A DNA stretch of 64,000 nt, from assembly GCA_963729795.1 (NCBI GenBank), contig CAVSPC010000016.1:564968-628967 (forward strand), given 5' to 3'. Numbering within the stretch: position 1 is the stretch's first letter; each line of letters opens with the position of its first letter. The DNA comes from CAWBBA01 sp963729795 (GTDB lineage Bacteria > Desulfobacterota > Desulfomonilia > Desulfomonilales > Desulfomonilaceae). The notes under the pieces were generated by a model. It had not been told where the DNA came from. It saw only the letters and a program-made list of their open reading frames with translations, and made no database searches. Shown here piece after piece: positions 50,824 through 59,115 of the stretch. Position numbers and translations under genes: made by a program.

Positions 50824-52551
50824 ATGAGTCTGAAGAGTTCTCTCAAAACAACCCTCACCGGACTTTTACAAATGCCGGAAGAGGGAACTTCCCCGGAACG
50901 GTACAGGATTCTCCGACGAAACATCGTAGTCCTGATGCTTCTCATAACTATTATTCCTCTCCTTTTGATGGCGTTCATCAATTATCATCAGTATCAATCA
51001 GCCTTGAAACACGAGATCGTGGCGCCGTTACGAGTCCTGGTCAACAAGACTAAACACTCCTTCGAGCTTTTTCTGGCAGGACGTGTGTCAACAGTGAGCT
51101 TTATCGCGTCTGCGTATTCCTATAACGATTTGGCTGACGAAAAGAATCTGAATCGCATCTTCCGGGTATTGAAACAGGAGTTCAAGGGATTTGTCGACAT
51201 GGGCCTGATTGACGCCAATGGCTTACAAGTAAGTTACGTAGGCCCGTACGAGCTTAAAGGCAAAGACTACGCGGAGCAAAGCTGGTTCCATCAAGTGAAA
51301 GTGAAAGGGGTTTACGTGAGCGATGTATTCATGGGCTATCGGAGATTCCCACACATTGTTGTCGCGGTCCAACACATTACGGATAACGGCAATAGTTGGA
51401 TTGTGCGAGCCACTATTGACACCGCACAATTCGATGATCTGATCGCTTCCATGGGCTTGGATCCACAAAGTGATGCCTTTGTGATCAACCAAAAAGGCGT
51501 CTTTCAGACTACGTCAAAATTTTACGGCAAGGTGTTGGAGAAGTGCCCGGTAGTCGTTCCCCCGCTCAGCTACGAGCCCAACATCATCGAACAGAAAGAC
51601 TCAATGGGGCGCAACGTTCTCCTAGCCTACGCATATCTGAATTCATGGGATTATGTCCTCATGGCTGTAAAGCCGAGAGCTGAGGTGCTTAAGGTGTGGT
51701 ACACCCTGAAGGGTGAGCTTGTCTTGGTCTTTGTAGCAAGCGTCCTAGTCATTTTCATCGTTGTTTTCGGGCTCACCAGGGTGCTGGTCGATCGACTGAA
51801 AGAAAGTGATGAGAAGAGAGAGCTTGCTTTCCGCAGCATCGAACATAGTCAAAAGCTCTCCTCGATTGGAAGGCTTGCTGCAGGCGTGGCTCACGAGATA
51901 AACAATCCACTGGCCGTCATCAACGAAAAAGCCGGTCTCATGAAAGACCTAATCGAGTATGCGGCCACTTTCACGGATAAAGAAAAATTTCTCGCCTTGA
52001 CCGCCTCGATTATCCAGTCAGTTGAGCGGTGCCGAACCATAACACATCGGCTTTTGGGATTCGCCCGCAGGATGGACGTGGAAATCGAGATCCTGGACAT
52101 CAACGACGTAATCAGAGAAGTCACAGGCTTTCTGGAAAAGGAAGCTTTGCACAGAAATATCAAATTAGGGCTGAATCTGGCATCCGATCTGCCACGGATA
52201 GCCTCGGACCGAGGGCAACTTCAGCAAGTGTTTCTAAACATCCTCAACAACGCCTTTGCCGCGGTGGAAGATGGAGGAGCAGTTTCCGTAACCACCTGGG
52301 AAAAAGACATGGACACAGTGGCAGTCAGTTGTCAGGACAACGGGCACGGCATGTCGGTGGAAACTCTCGAGCACATATTTGAGCCCTTTTTCACCACCAA
52401 GAAAGGGTATGGGACAGGTTTGGGCCTATCCATCACCTACGGAATCGTCAAGCGGCTCGGCGGCGACATTGAGGTCCACAGCAAGGAAGGAGAAGGAGCG
52501 AGCTTCGCAGTTTATCTGCCCAAGAAATCAAAGTCCGAGTCGGGAAAATAG
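50824..52551 (+). CDS. Sensor histidine kinase 1, cache-type sensor, complete
   Basis: GAGGAAATGA precedes the ATG. Two transmembrane helices (about residues 36-57 and 300-322) enclose a periplasmic cache-like sensor domain of about 240 residues. The cytoplasmic part has the HisKA His in AHEINNPLAVI (about H357), the N-box FLNILNNAF, and the G-boxes DNGHGMS and GYGTGLGLSITYG, so the ATPase looks intact. It would phosphorylate the receiver encoded 2 bases downstream (52553). Stimulus unknown; cache domains bind small organic molecules. Confidence 0.94.
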   Translation: MSLKSSLKTTLTGLLQMPEEGTSPERYRILRRNIVVLMLLITIIPLLLMAFINYHQYQSALKHEIVAPLRVLVNKTKHSFELFLAGRVSTVSFIASAYSYNDLADEKNLNRIFRVLKQEFKGFVDMGLIDANGLQVSYVGPYELKGKDYAEQSWFHQVKVKGVYVSDVFMGYRRFPHIVVAVQHITDNGNSWIVRATIDTAQFDDLIASMGLDPQSDAFVINQKGVFQTTSKFYGKVLEKCPVVVPPLSYEPNIIEQKDSMGRNVLLAYAYLNSWDYVLMAVKPRAEVLKVWYTLKGELVLVFVASVLVIFIVVFGLTRVLVDRLKESDEKRELAFRSIEHSQKLSSIGRLAAGVAHEINNPLAVINEKAGLMKDLIEYAATFTDKEKFLALTASIIQSVERCRTITHRLLGFARRMDVEIEILDINDVIREVTGFLEKEALHRNIKLGLNLASDLPRIASDRGQLQQVFLNILNNAFAAVEDGGAVSVTTWEKDMDTVAVSCQDNGHGMSVETLEHIFEPFFTTKKGYGTGLGLSITYGIVKRLGGDIEVHSKEGEGASFAVYLPKKSKSESGK

Positions 52552-52552
52552 C

Positions 52553-52915
52553 ATGCAGGACCGGAAAGTTCTCATAGTGGATGACGAGAAGGATTTTGTC
52601 TCCACCCTTGCGGAAAGACTCCGATTGAGGGGTATTCATGCAGACGAAGCATCCAGTGGTGAGGAAGCATTGCGCATGATAGCCGCGAATGCTCCCCAGG
52701 TGGTGGTTCTAGATATAATGATGCCCGGCATGAGCGGGTTAGACGTACTCAAAGTGATCAAAAGCCGCTACCCGCATGTCGAGGTCATACTACTCACCGG
52801 CTTGGGAACGAAGAAAGAGGGCATCGAGTTGGGGGCCGCAGACTGTTTGATTAAGCCATTGCAGGTTGAAGAACTCATTGAGAAAATCAATAAGGCTGTA
52901 CAAAAAGAGGGTTGA
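52553..52915 (+). CDS. Single-domain response regulator 1
   Basis: The 120-residue receiver follows the kinase by 1 base. It has the acidic pair D10/D11, the phospho-acceptor D54 (VVLDIMMPG), T82 and the conserved K101 (KPLQ). There is no output domain, as in CheY-type or phosphorelay-intermediate proteins. It is very similar in sequence to receiver 2 (54777), with the same VDDE-x-FVSTLAERL start, so the units are tandem duplicates. Confidence 0.93.
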   Translation: MQDRKVLIVDDEKDFVSTLAERLRLRGIHADEASSGEEALRMIAANAPQVVVLDIMMPGMSGLDVLKVIKSRYPHVEVILLTGLGTKKEGIELGAADCLIKPLQVEELIEKINKAVQKEG

Positions 52916-52963
52916 GTCACACTACAGAGAGCTGCACAGCAGGCTCGTTTATGGACGCCTTTA

Positions 52964-54805
52964 ATGGACACTAAATATCACGAGATATTGTGGCTAAAGA
53001 TAGTAACAGTAATACTTTTCCTGGGAATTGTGCCTTTGCTTGTGCTGGGAACTATCATTTACTACCAATCAAGAGCGGCTTACGAAAAGATAATTATGGA
53101 CACATTGCAAACATCAGCGCTGGATACCGGCCGCGCTGTGGATCTATTTCTGAATGAACGTGTGAGCGAACTTTTCACAATAGCCAGAACTCAAACACTT
53201 GACCAACTCAAGAACAGAGTCGCTCTGGATAAGATTTTTCTGGGGCTGAAGGACGCTTGCCGGTTCTTCAGCGCCGTAGAGATTGTCAACAACCGAGGGA
53301 AGCGGATTGCGTATGCGGGCCTTAGGGACAGCACCTCAGAGACATTCGACAAGTTAGATAAAGACTGGGTTCGTAGAGTTTTGTCATCCGGAGTTTATGT
53401 CAGCGATGTTTTTGAAGATTATAGGAATGAGCCACATTTCTTTGTCGCCGCGGCTTCCGCCAAAGAAAGTGGATGGATCCTCCGGGGAACAGTTAAGGCG
53501 GAAGCGCTTGACAAGATAATGCGTTCAGCGCCAGTCGGCAAGAAAGGGTACGCCTTTATTGTCAGCAAGAACAATCTCTTGCAAACGACACCTCATGCGG
53601 GCGAGAAGCAATCACTACCGTTTTACAGCTCTGACTTATTCGCATCAACACGCACGAAGGATTCCCAGATCCTTTACCGCGGCAAAGATAGCTTCGCCGC
53701 GGCGATTCCTATACGAAGTGGCGGTTGGGTGTTGGTATTAGGAGAGAATTTTCGCGAACAGATGGTACCACTGCTGGAGGTGCGCCGTACAGGCGTTTTT
53801 ATCGCCGCCGCCTGTATCTTGTTTATTCTTGGCAGTGCAGTCCTAACGGCTCGATCAATTGTGAAGGGGTTCGCGCGCTTCAGCCGACAGGAGCAGCCTG
53901 ACGATAACACTGAGATGCAATCCGGTAAGATGATGGCGTTGGACAGGATGGCAGCAGGAATCGCCCACGAGGTCAACAATCCTCTCGCAATAATCGGTGG
54001 AATGGCCGGCTGGATGAAAGATCTCTTGGGCGAAGAAGACATCCGGGCGAGCAAGAATTTTGAAACCTATAAGGATTGCCTCGCGAAGATCGAGCGTGAG
54101 GTGAGACGTTGCAAAATGGTTACACAGAGGCTCCTGAGTTTTGGGCGGAGCGTCACACCCAGCCGAGCGGCAGTCGATGTGAATCATTTGCTGGTAGAAA
54201 CTGTGAGTCTTTTTGAAAGTGAAGCATACTTCAGAGACATCGGCATTCATGCCACGTACGGAGACAGACTGCCTCCGGTTACAACCGATCCCACTAAACT
54301 CCAACAAGTTTTTTTCGATATTTTTGACGAATCCATCGACGCTGTGGGCAAGTATGGCTCGATCAATGTCAACACCAGTTGTGAAAGGAATCGTCAGGAA
54401 CTTCTCATCACGATTTCTCGGTCCGGTTCCGAGTCTTCGTCGGCAAACATCGCAGAAGTCACCGGCAGCGTTCCGACTGTCGATGCTTCAGGAACGAGAT
54501 CGGCAAAAAGGTTTTCCGATAGCCACAGCGTCATCAGCGAGTCGGGCGGCACAATTTCGGTGGCTGATCCTGTGGCAGGGCACAGAACATTTACCATTCG
54601 TTTGCCGGTAACCGAGTCTTCGCACCCGGTGCCGGAGGTAGCGCAACTTCGACCAGGATGGAAGGGGCCGGATAACACAACTAAAACGTCACAGGCAAAC
54701 GGTTCTCAGGATACTAAATTCGCGCGACCGGTGGCGAGACTTCCACATTTCGGTAATCAGAAATCAGGAAAACGACATGGAAGAATTGAAAGTCCTTCTG
54801 GTTGA
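52964..54805 (+). CDS. Sensor histidine kinase 2 with degenerate ATPase domain
   Basis: The 613-residue protein has two transmembrane helices enclosing a cache-like periplasmic domain and the HisKA motif AHEVNNPLAII (H335). The expected N-box Asn is lost (QQVFFDIFDESIDAV), and the DxGxG and GxGxG ATP-lid motifs are absent from the Ser/Thr-rich region after it. It can therefore hardly autophosphorylate, although it could accept phosphate from kinase 1 or act as a phosphatase. It overlaps the start of receiver 2 by 29 bases. Confidence 0.88.
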   Translation: MDTKYHEILWLKIVTVILFLGIVPLLVLGTIIYYQSRAAYEKIIMDTLQTSALDTGRAVDLFLNERVSELFTIARTQTLDQLKNRVALDKIFLGLKDACRFFSAVEIVNNRGKRIAYAGLRDSTSETFDKLDKDWVRRVLSSGVYVSDVFEDYRNEPHFFVAAASAKESGWILRGTVKAEALDKIMRSAPVGKKGYAFIVSKNNLLQTTPHAGEKQSLPFYSSDLFASTRTKDSQILYRGKDSFAAAIPIRSGGWVLVLGENFREQMVPLLEVRRTGVFIAAACILFILGSAVLTARSIVKGFARFSRQEQPDDNTEMQSGKMMALDRMAAGIAHEVNNPLAIIGGMAGWMKDLLGEEDIRASKNFETYKDCLAKIEREVRRCKMVTQRLLSFGRSVTPSRAAVDVNHLLVETVSLFESEAYFRDIGIHATYGDRLPPVTTDPTKLQQVFFDIFDESIDAVGKYGSINVNTSCERNRQELLITISRSGSESSSANIAEVTGSVPTVDASGTRSAKRFSDSHSVISESGGTISVADPVAGHRTFTIRLPVTESSHPVPEVAQLRPGWKGPDNTTKTSQANGSQDTKFARPVARLPHFGNQKSGKRHGRIESPSG

Positions 54806-55160
54806 CGATGAAGTGGAATTCGTCTCCACTCTTGCCGAGAGATTGAGTCTGCGGGGCATTCAGGCTCGGACGGCCAATGGTGGGGAGGAAGCATTTCGGC
54901 AAATTGCCACCGACGCACCGCACGTCGTGGTCTTGGATGTGATGATGCCTGGCATGGGAGGGCTCGAGGTCCTGCAGCGCATCAAAGCGGACTACCCTGC
55001 GATGCCGGTGATTCTTCTGACGGGCATAGGAACAACCCGGGACGGGATGGCCGGAATGCGACTGGGGGCCTTTGATTATCTCATGAAACCGTTACAGATC
55101 GAGGATTTAATTAAGAGAATCGGAGAAGCCGTGAAAAAGGGCTCAGGGGGTGCTCAGTGA
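54777..55160 (+). CDS. Single-domain response regulator 2
   Basis: This 127-residue receiver (LLVDDEVEFVSTLAERLSLRG) has D54 in VVLDVMMPG and the Lys in LMKPLQ, without an output domain. It is a paralogue of receiver 1. The stop overlaps the ATG of the small kinase-like gene (TGATG), a sign of translational coupling. Confidence 0.93.
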   Translation: MEELKVLLVDDEVEFVSTLAERLSLRGIQARTANGGEEAFRQIATDAPHVVVLDVMMPGMGGLEVLQRIKADYPAMPVILLTGIGTTRDGMAGMRLGAFDYLMKPLQIEDLIKRIGEAVKKGSGGAQ

Positions 55161-55825
55161 TGGCCTCAGATTTAAAAGAAGCCGTCTTTATGGGAAAGGT
55201 CACCGCAGGAGTTACCCATGACCTCAAGAATGTCCTGGCGATCATAAGGGAATCTGCCGGTCTCATGCAGGATCTTCTGGCGCTCTCGAGCAACGAACCC
55301 TTTTCTCTCCGGGGCAAGTTTTCCGAGACGCTCTCCAGGATCGATAGTCAGTCAAGCCGCGGCGCAGATTTGGTGGACGGTCTCAATAAATTTGCCCATC
55401 TCACCGACCATACCACGGCAACCCTTGACCTCAATGAAGTCTCTGGCCAAGCAGTGTTGCTGTCACAGCGGTTTGCCCGCTTGCGAGGAATTACTTTGAG
55501 TGTCGGGTTTCAAGACAGGCCGGTGACCATCATCTCCGATCCGTTGAAAATTCAGATGCTGCTGTTTGAGTGTATCCACGCTCTCCTCAACATTGTCGGG
55601 GCGGGGGCTACTATTTCGCTTCGCACGTTTCAAAGAGGAAAGGGAGAGGTGTCAGTAGAGCTGTCTTCGAGTGGGAACGACGGCATGTTGAAACCTGGGG
55701 CTCTCGATTTGGCCTCTCTACCGGAATGGACGGTGCTTCAGGAGGAGGCCCGTAGTCTCAAAGTAAGGATCGAACCCGGCCGGCCTCCTGTTTGGCTCGG
55801 CCTTACGTTCGCCGGGGCAGCGTGA
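55160..55825 (+). CDS. Soluble histidine-kinase-like protein with degenerate ATPase
   Basis: The ATG at 55160 overlaps the receiver-2 stop. The 221-residue cytoplasmic protein begins with a HisKA-like helix (GVTHDLKNVLAII, H20), and the ATPase-like part lacks the N-box Asn (MLLFECIHALLNIV) and all G-boxes. There is no sensor or membrane helix. This could be a phosphotransferase-type protein like Spo0B or an inert partner; its His matches the consensus except for N-to-D changes around it. Confidence 0.8.
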   Translation: MASDLKEAVFMGKVTAGVTHDLKNVLAIIRESAGLMQDLLALSSNEPFSLRGKFSETLSRIDSQSSRGADLVDGLNKFAHLTDHTTATLDLNEVSGQAVLLSQRFARLRGITLSVGFQDRPVTIISDPLKIQMLLFECIHALLNIVGAGATISLRTFQRGKGEVSVELSSSGNDGMLKPGALDLASLPEWTVLQEEARSLKVRIEPGRPPVWLGLTFAGAA

Positions 55826-56173
55826 CGGCGACAGCCGGCTACCTGGGAGTTCTTTCTGGAAGATCTGAAGTTTGAGAGCGTTCGGCTGTGCTTTGGCCCG
55901 ACAGTAAAATGTGGATGTGTTTCAGTCGCCTCTGGCACGCTAGCCCGGCGGTTTGGGTACATAAGGGTTATGTTTTGGTCACAACAAGACACGAGGAGGT
56001 GCAACTTCCATTGAGCCTGTGCTGCACAAGCGGCCAAGTCTGAGTAGGTGCTGCACTTTTGCGTTGGCCGCCATCCTGAAGCGTGCATGACGAAGGCGCA
56101 GCCCTCAAAAAGGAAAGTTTTCAAAGCTGGATTTCCATGACAATCCACTACCGTTCCATACATGGAGGGAAAG
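55826..56173. other. Spacer within the two-component array
   Basis: About 340 bases without a supported gene. A GAGGAGGTGCAACTTCC stretch near 55994 resembles a ribosome-binding site, but no frame longer than about 15 codons follows it. The region may be a remnant of a deleted gene. Confidence 0.35.
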
Positions 56174-56632
56174 ATGAAGGAATTTAAAGTGCTTATGGTT
56201 GATGACGAGGAAGACTTCGTCAAAACCCTCGCCGAGCGGATGCAAATGCGTGACCTTGACTCCGAGGTGGCCCTCAGTGGTGAGGCAGCCCTTCAGGTCG
56301 TTGAGGAGCAAATCCCGGACGTGATGGTTTTGGACCTGAAAATGCCGGGTATAGACGGCATGGAAGTGTTACGAAGGGTGAGGACAGCGTATCCACAGGT
56401 GCAGGTAGTTATCCTGACCGGGCACGGCTCCGAGAAAGATGAGGCCGAAGCCCGGCGTTTGGGGGCCTTTGCATACCTGCAAAAACCGGTGGACATTGAA
56501 AAGCTTATGGTCACCCTGAAGAACGCCTACAAGAAAAAAATGGAAGATGCAATGATAGCCGCCACTTTTGCAGAGGCAGGAGAGTTTCAGACGGCGAGGG
56601 AAATCATGGATGAGAAAAAGAAAGAAAAGTGA
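56174..56632 (+). CDS. Response regulator 3 (receiver with short helical tail)
   Basis: The ATG at 56174 follows GGAGGGAAAG. The 152-residue protein has D54 (VLDLKMPG), the Lys in QKPVDIEKL and a helical tail of about 35 residues (KKKMEDAMIAATFAEAGEFQTAREIM). The tail is rich in charged residues and may be a dimer or partner surface. It has no DNA-binding domain. A similar receiver-like fragment follows 18 bases later. Confidence 0.92.
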   Translation: MKEFKVLMVDDEEDFVKTLAERMQMRDLDSEVALSGEAALQVVEEQIPDVMVLDLKMPGIDGMEVLRRVRTAYPQVQVVILTGHGSEKDEAEARRLGAFAYLQKPVDIEKLMVTLKNAYKKKMEDAMIAATFAEAGEFQTAREIMDEKKKEK

Positions 56633-56650
56633 ACCTTTGAGGCTGTGCGG

Positions 56651-56782
56651 ATGAAGGTAGAAGTATTACTGGTTGATGATGAACAGGAGTTCGTAGAAGT
56701 CTTGGCCGAACGTTTGGAAGCTCGAGGCTTCAGCGTACGGACGGCGGTGAGTGGGGAAGAGGGGTTTCACTGCAATGAATAG
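56651..56782 (+). pseudogene. Truncated receiver-domain fragment (43 residues)
   Basis: The frame encodes VEVLLVDDEQEFVEVLAERL and then GEEGFHCNE before a TAG. It corresponds to the first 40 residues of a receiver domain, including the acidic pocket pair (D9, D10) but not the phospho-acceptor Asp, the Thr or the Lys. It is closest to the receivers beside it. The overlapping AGGAG at its end is the ribosome-binding site of the next gene, so the remnant has been trimmed to a functional junction. It may be a decayed fourth receiver. Confidence 0.7.
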
Positions 56783-56791
56783 GAGCTGGAA

Positions 56792-57751
56792 ATGTCGAAA
56801 CTGGTTAAACTAGGTCTAATTACTTTTTTCTGCTTTGTGCTGATGCCGGTAACGGTGGGCTCCGTCATGGCTGCAACCGCTTCGGCTGCCCCTGTAGAAG
56901 GTGGTGGGAGCTACCCGTGGTGGATGTGGCCACTGCTTCTGCTGGCGGTGACCTTTGTTATGGGCATTGCGGCGGTTCTGGGCGGCGTTGGAGGCGGAGT
57001 CTTGTTCGTGCCCATTATCAGTGGTTTTTTCCCCTTTCATCTTGATTTCGTCAGGGGTGCCGGCTTGCTCGTCGCTCTTTCGGGTGCCCTCGCCGCCGGG
57101 CCCGGCTTGCTCAAATTAAATCTAGCAAGTCTGCGGCTCGCTATGCCTGTAGCCTTGATTGCTTCGGCTTTTTCCATTGTGGGCGCTATGATCGGTTTGG
57201 CCTTGCCCACCAAAATAGTCCAGATAGCCCTGGGAGCTACCATACTAGGAATCTGCGTCCTGATGTTGGTGGCAAAGAAATCTGATGTACCGAACGTTAT
57301 CCATGCGGACCGAATTTCTTCTGCCTTGCGAATTTACGGGGTTTATCAGGAGGCTAGCACGGGTCAGATTATCGACTGGAAAATACACCGGACTCCTCAG
57401 GGACTCATTCTGTTCATTGCGATCGGGACTATGGCAGGTATGTTCGGCTTGGGGGCCGGTTGGGCCAATGTGCCTGTACTAAATCTGCTCATGGGAGCGC
57501 CTCTTAAAATCAGTGTGGCCACGAGCAAGTTTCTCCTGTCAATTACTGATACCTCTGCGGCTTGGATCTATTTGAACAATGGCTGTGTAATCCCGCTGAT
57601 TGTAATCCCTTCGCTTATCGGGATCATGTTGGGGTCTTTCGTTGGGGTTAGGCTTCTGAGAGTAGCGAAGCCGGGAGTTGTGCGGTGGATGGTTATCGGG
57701 ATACTGGCCTTGGCAGGGATCAAAGCTCTAACCAAAGGGCTGGGGTTCTAA
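56792..57751 (+). CDS. TauE/SafE family sulfite/organosulfur exporter
   Basis: The 319-residue protein has a signal-like first helix and about seven further helices. MGIAAVLGGVGGGVLFVP in the first half and TMAGMFGLGAGWANVPVLN in the second are the two halves of the TauE/SafE repeat. Members export sulfite, sulfoacetate or related anions. The next gene encodes the DUF1634 protein that typically accompanies it, so they form a transporter pair. A sulfur-metabolism role is inferred. Confidence 0.9.
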   Translation: MSKLVKLGLITFFCFVLMPVTVGSVMAATASAAPVEGGGSYPWWMWPLLLLAVTFVMGIAAVLGGVGGGVLFVPIISGFFPFHLDFVRGAGLLVALSGALAAGPGLLKLNLASLRLAMPVALIASAFSIVGAMIGLALPTKIVQIALGATILGICVLMLVAKKSDVPNVIHADRISSALRIYGVYQEASTGQIIDWKIHRTPQGLILFIAIGTMAGMFGLGAGWANVPVLNLLMGAPLKISVATSKFLLSITDTSAAWIYLNNGCVIPLIVIPSLIGIMLGSFVGVRLLRVAKPGVVRWMVIGILALAGIKALTKGLGF

Positions 57752-57813
57752 AGTCAGTCATAACAGACAATGCTGACGTGCCGGAATTTTTGCGGAATAG
57801 AGGAGGTAAGATA

Positions 57814-58242
57814 ATGTCCTACGAATCCCAAAAATCATTACAAGCGACAGAAGAACAAATAATCTACGCGAATCTTCTCGAAAAGGGTATGTTTCTGGGG
57901 TTGTTGATCTTGTTAATCACATACTTGCTCTACGTCCTTGGGATCATGAAGCCCTATGTGCCGATCAATGAAATCCCCAAATGTTGGGGTGCGGGTGTCC
58001 ATAATTATCTGAGTCATTGCCACATACAGACCGGCTGGTCATGGCTCCGAATGGTATATTACGGGGATTTCATAAATTTCATAGGGATTGCCCTGCTCGC
58101 AGGAGTGACCATCGCATGCTTTTTGGCGATTGTGCCGATCTTATGGAAGAACGGAGACAAGTGGTACGCATGCTTCGCGTTGCTGGAAGCGATCATCCTG
58201 GGCTTGGCTGCTAGCGGCATCCTTAGCGTAGGTGGGCATTAA
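57814..58242 (+). CDS. DUF1634 membrane protein, partner of TauE/SafE exporter
   Basis: The ATG at 57814 follows GAGGAGGTAAG; the in-frame upstream extension overlaps the exporter gene. The 142-residue protein has three hydrophobic helices (about 28-47, 86-108, 118-138) and a soluble loop with HNYLSHCHIQTGWSW. Members of DUF1634 are usually encoded beside TauE/SafE-type exporters, as here, and are thought to assist the transporter. Confidence 0.85.
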   Translation: MSYESQKSLQATEEQIIYANLLEKGMFLGLLILLITYLLYVLGIMKPYVPINEIPKCWGAGVHNYLSHCHIQTGWSWLRMVYYGDFINFIGIALLAGVTIACFLAIVPILWKNGDKWYACFALLEAIILGLAASGILSVGGH

Positions 58243-58372
58243 CGACTCTCGAATCACAACCGCATGAGGGCGATCCGCGGGCCGCAGTCCGATAGGCACG
58301 GAAATTAGCAGGTATTACGTTCGAGCCATGATTGTCCGATGGCACTATTTTTGAAAAAGAGGGTAAACACTG

Positions 58373-58921
58373 ATGCCCATAACCAAGAAAGTAAAAGATA
58401 TACTCGTGCCTCTGAGCAATTACGCAGTAACAAGTCCTGATAAGCCTTTGAGAGCGGCCGTACCTAAGCTGAGGAAAATTTACTGCGAGGTAGAATACGG
58501 AAAATGCACAGAAGCGGGGCACAGAACCATTTTGGTGTTGGATGACTCTGGGAAACTCGTAGGAATTCTCGATTTCAAGAGCATTCTGAGGGTTCTGATT
58601 CCTGAAATTGCTGGTGGAGTCTCTGCGAAACTGGAAGCCCTCGGCGTGTCAATCGCCTTTGCACAAGCCGATTCCGCGGACCTTGACGAAGCAAGGCTGG
58701 GGTTGAGGGCACGGGTAATAAAGAATGCCGAAACCAAGGTCAAAGACGTCATGCTCAAAATAAGAGGCAGCATCGGTTCTGACGCGGACCTGCTGGAAGC
58801 CCTCAAGTCAATCTATAGCAATCAAATCACAGTCTTGCCGGTATATGAAGGTGGCAAGCTTGTCGGAGTAGTCCGAGACTCAGATCTATTCCTCGTCGTG
58901 GCAGAAATCCTGGCAGAATGA
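58373..58921 (+). CDS. CBS-domain pair protein
   Basis: The 182-residue soluble protein contains two CBS motifs: VKDILVPLSNYAVTSPDKPLRAAV...ILVLDDSGKLVGILDF and VKDVMLKIRGSIGSDADLLEAL...TVLPVYEGGKLVGVVRDSDL. Such pairs (Bateman modules) bind adenosine nucleotides or SAM and regulate partner proteins. It is downstream of the DUF1634 gene by about 130 bases; the partner may be the exporter or another protein. Confidence 0.88.
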   Translation: MPITKKVKDILVPLSNYAVTSPDKPLRAAVPKLRKIYCEVEYGKCTEAGHRTILVLDDSGKLVGILDFKSILRVLIPEIAGGVSAKLEALGVSIAFAQADSADLDEARLGLRARVIKNAETKVKDVMLKIRGSIGSDADLLEALKSIYSNQITVLPVYEGGKLVGVVRDSDLFLVVAEILAE

Positions 58922-59115
58922 CCGGAACCAATGGCCCGGCAGCCAATCGGATGATCTGCAAGCAAGCTAGAATATTTAACCTCCGTTATGAGTTCTCCTT
59001 TCATTTGTTACGCGGCGGCCGACCAAATCGTCCGTACAACACGCGGAACGGATTTTTCCCCGTTGGGTCCACAATTTAGAAGAAACTTAAGTCCGAGCGG
59101 ATCAGGGGTAAAAAA

